Assembly: GCF_015277515.1 (NCBI RefSeq)
Contig: NZ_CP063767.1
Location: 1,612,001 to 1,676,000 of the forward strand
DNA length: 64,000 nucleotides
Origin: Thermophilibacter immobilis
Lineage (GTDB): Bacteria; Actinomycetota; Coriobacteriia; Coriobacteriales; Atopobiaceae
Direction: 5' to 3'
Of this stretch, positions 60,316 through 64,000 are shown one piece after another. Numbering within the stretch: the stretch's first letter is position 1; the number at the start of each line of letters is the position of its first letter. The notes below the pieces were generated by a model. The model ran no database searches. It was given only the letters and a program-made list of their open reading frames with translations, and was not told the origin of the DNA. Position numbers and translations under genes: made by a program.

Positions 60316-61602
60316 CTAAAGAGCCCTCTTGCCCGCCACGTACTTCTCGACGATTCTGCCGCCCTCCTCGGCCAGATAGACGTAGCGAGCCACGCGGTCG
60401 TCCACCCCCAGGTCGAGCGGGGTACGGATGTGAGAGTCATCGAGGACGAGGGCGTCGAGCTCGTAGCCCTCGTCGAAGGAGCCCACGCGTCCGAAGAACG
60501 ACCCGCCGCCGACCGTGGCGAGCCAGAACGCCTCCTCGGTGGACAGGGGCGCGAGCGACTGGTCCACGACGCGCCACCGGAGCTTGGAGACTGCCACGGC
60601 ATCGGCGGCGGCACGGAACATCGAGAGCGTGGCGCCGCCGGCGACGTCGGTGCCAAGCCCCACGTTCATTCCCAGGTCGAGATAGCGGCGCACGGGCGCA
60701 ATTCCCGACGAGAGCTGGGCGTTCGACTGCGGGCAATGGGCGACGAAGACGCCGTGCTCGCGCAGGATCGAGACCTCCTCGTCGGTGGAGTAGTTGCAGT
60801 GCGCCATGACGCATGCCCCGTCTCCCGACAGGTGGCCGAACCGCTCGTAGGTCTGCCCGTAGCAGCTCGACCAGGGACACAGCTCGTGCACCCAGTCGAT
60901 CTCGGAGAGATTCTCCGAGAGATGCGACTGCAGGGGCACGCCCCGCTCCTCCCTGATGCGCCCCAATCCCGCCATCAGCGCGTCAGAGCAGGTGGGGGTG
61001 AAGCGAGGCGTGAGAATGGGGCGCGTGTTGACGTAGTGCTTGGCCTCGCAGTCGTCGAGCCAGCGCTCGACGTCTGCGAGGGCCTCCTCGGCGGACCCCT
61101 CGCAGAGGTAGTCGGGGCTGTTGCGGTCCATGCTCACCTTGCCGACGTACGTCTTGAGGCCGCTCCTCTCGAGCTTGTCCATGAGGGCCTCGGTGGCGCC
61201 CACGTGCATGGTGCCGAACACGACCGCACGCGTGGTGGGAGAGTGCAGGAGGTCGTCGGAGAAGATCTCATACGCCTTGTCAGCGTACGCCGCGTCCCGG
61301 TACTTGCTTTCCTCGGGGAAGGTGTGCGTGTTGAGCCAGTCCAGGAGCTCGAGGTTCATGCCAAGGCCGCGGAAGGCGTACTGGGGCGCATGGATGTGTA
61401 TGTCCGTCATCCCGGGAATCACCAGCCGCCCGCTCTGATCGATGACCTTGATGCCGGCGTACCTCTCGGGGAGCTCCGCGAACACGCCCTTCGAGATGCC
61501 GTCCAGGCAGACGAGGTAGCCATCGTGCACGCTGGCAAACTCGGTCCGGCTCTTCGACCAGCAGATGTCACCCTTGATTGCGAAAGTACGATCGTCCAAC
61601 AT
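60316..61602 (-). CDS. guaD: Guanine deaminase
   Basis: A 428-residue amidohydrolase that turns guanine into xanthine. Metal site and family motif GMTDIHIHAPQYAFRGLGMNLELLDWLNTHTFPEE, then LQSHLSENLSEIDWV, MAHCNYST and VGLGTDVAGG. The start at 61602 has AAAGGAG six bases upstream. It directly precedes the xanthine dehydrogenase genes in the operon. Confidence 0.92.
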   Translation of the reverse strand: MLDDRTFAIKGDICWSKSRTEFASVHDGYLVCLDGISKGVFAELPERYAGIKVIDQSGRLVIPGMTDIHIHAPQYAFRGLGMNLELLDWLNTHTFPEESKYRDAAYADKAYEIFSDDLLHSPTTRAVVFGTMHVGATEALMDKLERSGLKTYVGKVSMDRNSPDYLCEGSAEEALADVERWLDDCEAKHYVNTRPILTPRFTPTCSDALMAGLGRIREERGVPLQSHLSENLSEIDWVHELCPWSSCYGQTYERFGHLSGDGACVMAHCNYSTDEEVSILREHGVFVAHCPQSNAQLSSGIAPVRRYLDLGMNVGLGTDVAGGATLSMFRAAADAVAVSKLRWRVVDQSLAPLSTEEAFWLATVGGGSFFGRVGSFDEGYELDALVLDDSHIRTPLDLGVDDRVARYVYLAEEGGRIVEKYVAGKRAL

Positions 61603-61672
61603 TGCCAACTCCTTTCACAGAAACGCATCCCTGAACTTGCGTCGCCCCATTCATGGGGCTCAAGACGAACGC

Positions 61673-63055
61673 CTATATGAAGAAGTACTTCACAACGAAC
61701 AGGAAGAAGAGGACCCACATGACGCCAGAGATCTTAGAATGCCCCTCCTTTCCGCTGAAGAAGTTAATGACCACGTAGGAGATGATGCCCAGGGAGATCC
61801 CCTCGGCGATCGAGTACATAAACGGCATGGCGATGATGGCCACGAAGGAGGGGATGGCCTCGGTCACGTCGGCCCAGTCAATCTTGACGATAGCCGTGAT
61901 CATCATGAATCCCACTATGATGAGGGCCGGCGAGGTGGCGAACGAGGGTATGGCCAGGAAGAGCGGCGAGAGGAAGAGGGACAGAAGGAAAAGTACCGAG
62001 ACGACGACGGACGTGAGGCCCGTGCGACCCCCCTCGGAGATGCCTGCGGTGCACTCGACCGCGGTGGCCGTCGAGGAGGTGCCAACGGCACCAGCGATGA
62101 GCGTGCCAAAGGACTCGGCAAGGAGGGCGCCCTTCACGTTGGGAAGCTGGCCGTCCTCGTCGAGCAGGTCAGCCTTGGCGGCCGCTCCGATGAGCGTTCC
62201 AATGGTGTCGAAGAGGTTCGTGAACAGAAACGCACAGACGACGACGACAAACCCGACCGAGAGCACGTTGGAGAAGTCCATCTTGAACAGGGTCGGCTGC
62301 AGCGAGGGGATCGAGATGCCGTGAGAGAAGTCCGGCAGCAAGCTGTTGAAGCCTGCGGAAGAGTCGGGGACATACCAGCCGAGCAGCTGGCAGACGATAC
62401 CCATCCCCCAGGTGATGAGGATGCCCAGCAAGATATTGCCCTTCACGTTGCGGCACACGAGAATCGCGGTGACGAGGATTCCTATGAGGGCGAGGAGAGC
62501 CGTGATCCCCTGCGTGGCCCAGGTTCCCTGGGCCACGCTCCCATGGAACGAGAACATTGCGACGAGCGTCGACGGCGACGACACCACGAGGCCCGAGCCC
62601 TTAAGACCGATGATGGTGATGAATAGGCCCACACCGGACGTGATGGCAAACTTGAGGTTGAGGGGTATGGCCTCGAATATCTTCTCGCGAACGTTCGTAA
62701 GGGAGAGGATCACGAAGAGGATGCCCTCGACGAAGATGGCCGCGAGCGCGACCTGCCAGGTGTACCCCATGCCAAGGCACACCGTATAGGCGAAGTACGC
62801 GTTGATGCCCATGCCCGGGGCGAGGATGAACGGATAGTTGGTGAGCGCCGCCATGATGAGGGTCCCGATGAAGGAGACGACCGCGGTCGCCGTGAACACT
62901 GACCCCTGGTCCATGCCCGTCACGGAGAGGACCGACGGGTTGACGGCGAGGATGTACGCGATGGTCACAAAGGTCGTGAGGCCGGCCACCACTTCCGTGT
63001 GGACGTCCGTATGGTTCTCCGATAGGTGGAAGAACCTCTCAAGCACATCTTTCAT
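61673..63055 (-). CDS. NCS2/AzgA-like purine permease
   Basis: A 460-residue permease with about 13-14 helices, of the AzgA/PbuG adenine-guanine-hypoxanthine type. TFVTIAYILAVNPSVLS, NYPFILAPGMGINAYFAYTV and GTSSTATAVECTAGISEGGRTGLTS are diagnostic. It is the first gene of the guaD-xdh operon and is preceded by a palindromic AT-rich promoter. Confidence 0.92.
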   Translation of the reverse strand: MKDVLERFFHLSENHTDVHTEVVAGLTTFVTIAYILAVNPSVLSVTGMDQGSVFTATAVVSFIGTLIMAALTNYPFILAPGMGINAYFAYTVCLGMGYTWQVALAAIFVEGILFVILSLTNVREKIFEAIPLNLKFAITSGVGLFITIIGLKGSGLVVSSPSTLVAMFSFHGSVAQGTWATQGITALLALIGILVTAILVCRNVKGNILLGILITWGMGIVCQLLGWYVPDSSAGFNSLLPDFSHGISIPSLQPTLFKMDFSNVLSVGFVVVVCAFLFTNLFDTIGTLIGAAAKADLLDEDGQLPNVKGALLAESFGTLIAGAVGTSSTATAVECTAGISEGGRTGLTSVVVSVLFLLSLFLSPLFLAIPSFATSPALIIVGFMMITAIVKIDWADVTEAIPSFVAIIAMPFMYSIAEGISLGIISYVVINFFSGKEGHSKISGVMWVLFFLFVVKYFFI

Positions 63056-63078
63056 AGTACGTGTATCTCCCTAATGTT

Positions 63079-63107
63079 TATATAATATAATTAATTATAT
63101 TAGTCAA
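63079..63107 (-). promoter_or_regulatory. Promoter of the NCS2-guaD-xdh operon with a 20-bp perfect palindrome
   Basis: TTGACT (63102-63107 on the complement) is followed by a 17-base spacer and TATATA. The palindrome TAATATAATTAATTATATTA occupies 63083-63102, touching the -35 exactly as the TAATCGCGATTA sites do elsewhere. The centre differs, so another regulator, or a variant site, is possible. Confidence 0.6.
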
Positions 63108-63140
63108 AAGAGCCCCGGTGGGACAACTAGGGGCATAGGT

Positions 63141-63170
63141 GACGGGCTGGGGCGGACGCCCCAGCCCGTC
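63141..63170 (-). terminator. Hairpin after the partial BMP lipoprotein gene
   Basis: GACGGGCTGGGGC (63141-63153) pairs perfectly with GCCCCAGCCCGTC (63158-63170), 22 bases after the stop at 63192. No T-run follows. Confidence 0.55.
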
Positions 63171-63191
63171 GGTTGCGAGCGCGACGGCGCC

Positions 63192-64000
63192 CTACCCCAG
63201 AGTCCCCATGATGTCACTGATGTCCTCGTCTGCCAGAAGCGAGCCAGACTTGATCTGGTCCGAGTAGTCCGCAATCTTGGCCTGGATGTCAGCAGAAACC
63301 TTGTCGGAAAACGAGCCGAGCATGATGCCACCGTTCTCCATATTGGCCTCTATGACCTTGCCGTCTCCGAACGAGCCCGCCTCGACCTCGTCCATCGCCT
63401 GGCCGATCATCCAGTCAATAACGGTAGACGTCACGACGGTCGGCTGATCGGGGCCAACGATGTCAATTGGCTGGGCGATATCGAAGTGCGTGTCCTCTCC
63501 GGCATGCTCGAGCGCCTGGCGAGCGCCGTCATCGACCACAGAGGCATCCCCCCACATAACGTCAACGTCGTTCGTGCTAATCCACTGCTCGGTCAGCTTG
63601 GTTCCCAGCGACGCATCCGTGAAGCCGGCCTCGAAGTTGTACTGCCCCTCGATGGATGGGTCAATCTTCCTAGCTGCGGCAAGATACGCAGAGAACTTCT
63701 TGAGGGATGACGGGAGCTTCATCCCGCTGATAAACCCAATGTTCTTGGTCTGGGTCATGAGACCAGCGACCACACCGGCAAGAGCTCCGGTCTGCGTGAA
63801 ATCGGGGAGCACCGTCTCGACGTTGGCAAGGCTCTCATAGTCTGTCATCTCGGTGACAGGATCGGTGTTGGTAATCAGGAAGTGAACATTGGGATGACTC
63901 TCAAGAGCGTCAGCCACGACCTCCATCCAGTCCGAGGCGAATTGGTTACCGTTGCCGATGATGAGGTCAACGTCCTGGTCGACATAGGACTGCGCGGCGG
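63192..64000 (-). CDS. BMP family substrate-binding protein, partial (runs off the window)
   Basis: The last about 269 codons of a BmpA/PnrA-like binding protein; the N-terminus and signal lie beyond 64000. Visible family segments are DLIIGNGNQFASDWMEVVADAL, NIGFISGMKLPSSLKKF and WGDASVVDDGARQAL. It resembles the lipoprotein at 49706 in layout but is clearly diverged. A nucleoside or purine ligand is inferred from family and location. Confidence 0.85.
   Translation of the reverse strand, partial: AAQSYVDQDVDLIIGNGNQFASDWMEVVADALESHPNVHFLITNTDPVTEMTDYESLANVETVLPDFTQTGALAGVVAGLMTQTKNIGFISGMKLPSSLKKFSAYLAAARKIDPSIEGQYNFEAGFTDASLGTKLTEQWISTNDVDVMWGDASVVDDGARQALEHAGEDTHFDIAQPIDIVGPDQPTVVTSTVIDWMIGQAMDEVEAGSFGDGKVIEANMENGGIMLGSFSDKVSADIQAKIADYSDQIKSGSLLADEDISDIMGTLG

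Noticed and set aside
60316-61602. SsnA-type aminohydrolase
   Set aside because: The HIHAPQYAFRGLG segment and overall start match guanine deaminase more closely.

Overview
The window is a GC-rich, almost entirely minus-strand stretch of an anaerobic bacterial chromosome devoted to selenium, molybdenum-hydroxylase, glycine and purine metabolism. High GC, Tat-type lipoprotein signals on all four intact solute-binding proteins, a glycine reductase operon, a full selenocysteine toolkit and YgeX/YgeY/YgeW-type purine genes together suggest a gut or oral Coriobacteriia (Olsenella/Atopobiaceae-like). That assignment is inference from gene content, not from a marker gene.

Layout. 0-5 kb: yqeB and yqeC (selenium-dependent Mo-hydroxylase maturation) flank a FecCD-type ABC transporter that is probably for molybdate or tungstate. 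The divergent promoter region, including the start of yqeC, occurs twice, once on each side of the transporter. 5-9 kb: two DUF3841 genes, a BCCT transporter and a divergent TetR regulator. 9-21 kb: the selenium operon, read leftward: selD, tRNA-Sec, selA, selB, yedF, a DUF3343 Se/S carrier, a GT4 glycosyltransferase, a cysteine-desulfurase-family enzyme and an iron/phosphonate-type ABC transporter. 21-28.5 kb: the glycine reductase operon grdE-grdB-trxB-trxA-grdA-grdC-grdD. SelD, GrdA and GrdB each contain an in-frame UGA at a family selenocysteine position.

29-41 kb: OsmC, a 136-bp imperfect inverted-repeat element, a TDT transporter, a C_GCAxxG_C_C protein, a BadF/HgdC-type ATPase, an AT-richer NitT/Tau-type ABC transporter, two HgdB/YjiM-like (double-cubane type) proteins, a scar where an ABC ATPase and a methionine-gamma-lyase-like gene are both truncated and joined, and a second Se/S module (DUF3343, TusA-like, YedE, second desulfurase). 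This looks like a sulfur or selenium uptake and low-potential reduction cassette, and it is the best candidate for an undescribed system.

41-64 kb: the anaerobic purine genes ygeX-ygeY-ygeW-carbamate kinase-HTH/MocA fusion-hydantoinase-ridA; a BMP-type (nucleoside) ABC transporter preceded by a helically phased repeat array; an alcohol dehydrogenase; an orphan plus-strand gene; xanthine dehydrogenase subunits; guanine deaminase; an NCS2 purine permease; and a second, partial BMP lipoprotein.

Together the genes suggest that purines and nucleosides are imported, deaminated and hydroxylated by a selenium/molybdenum enzyme, and opened to small products (ammonia, carbamoyl phosphate, pyruvate, possibly glycine), while glycine is reduced for energy by the selenoprotein complex. 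Several of these operons share a palindrome (TAAYC-N2-GATTA class) placed next to or over the promoter -35 box, hinting at one regulator. Starts were chosen from ribosome-binding sites and family N-termini. No database search was possible.
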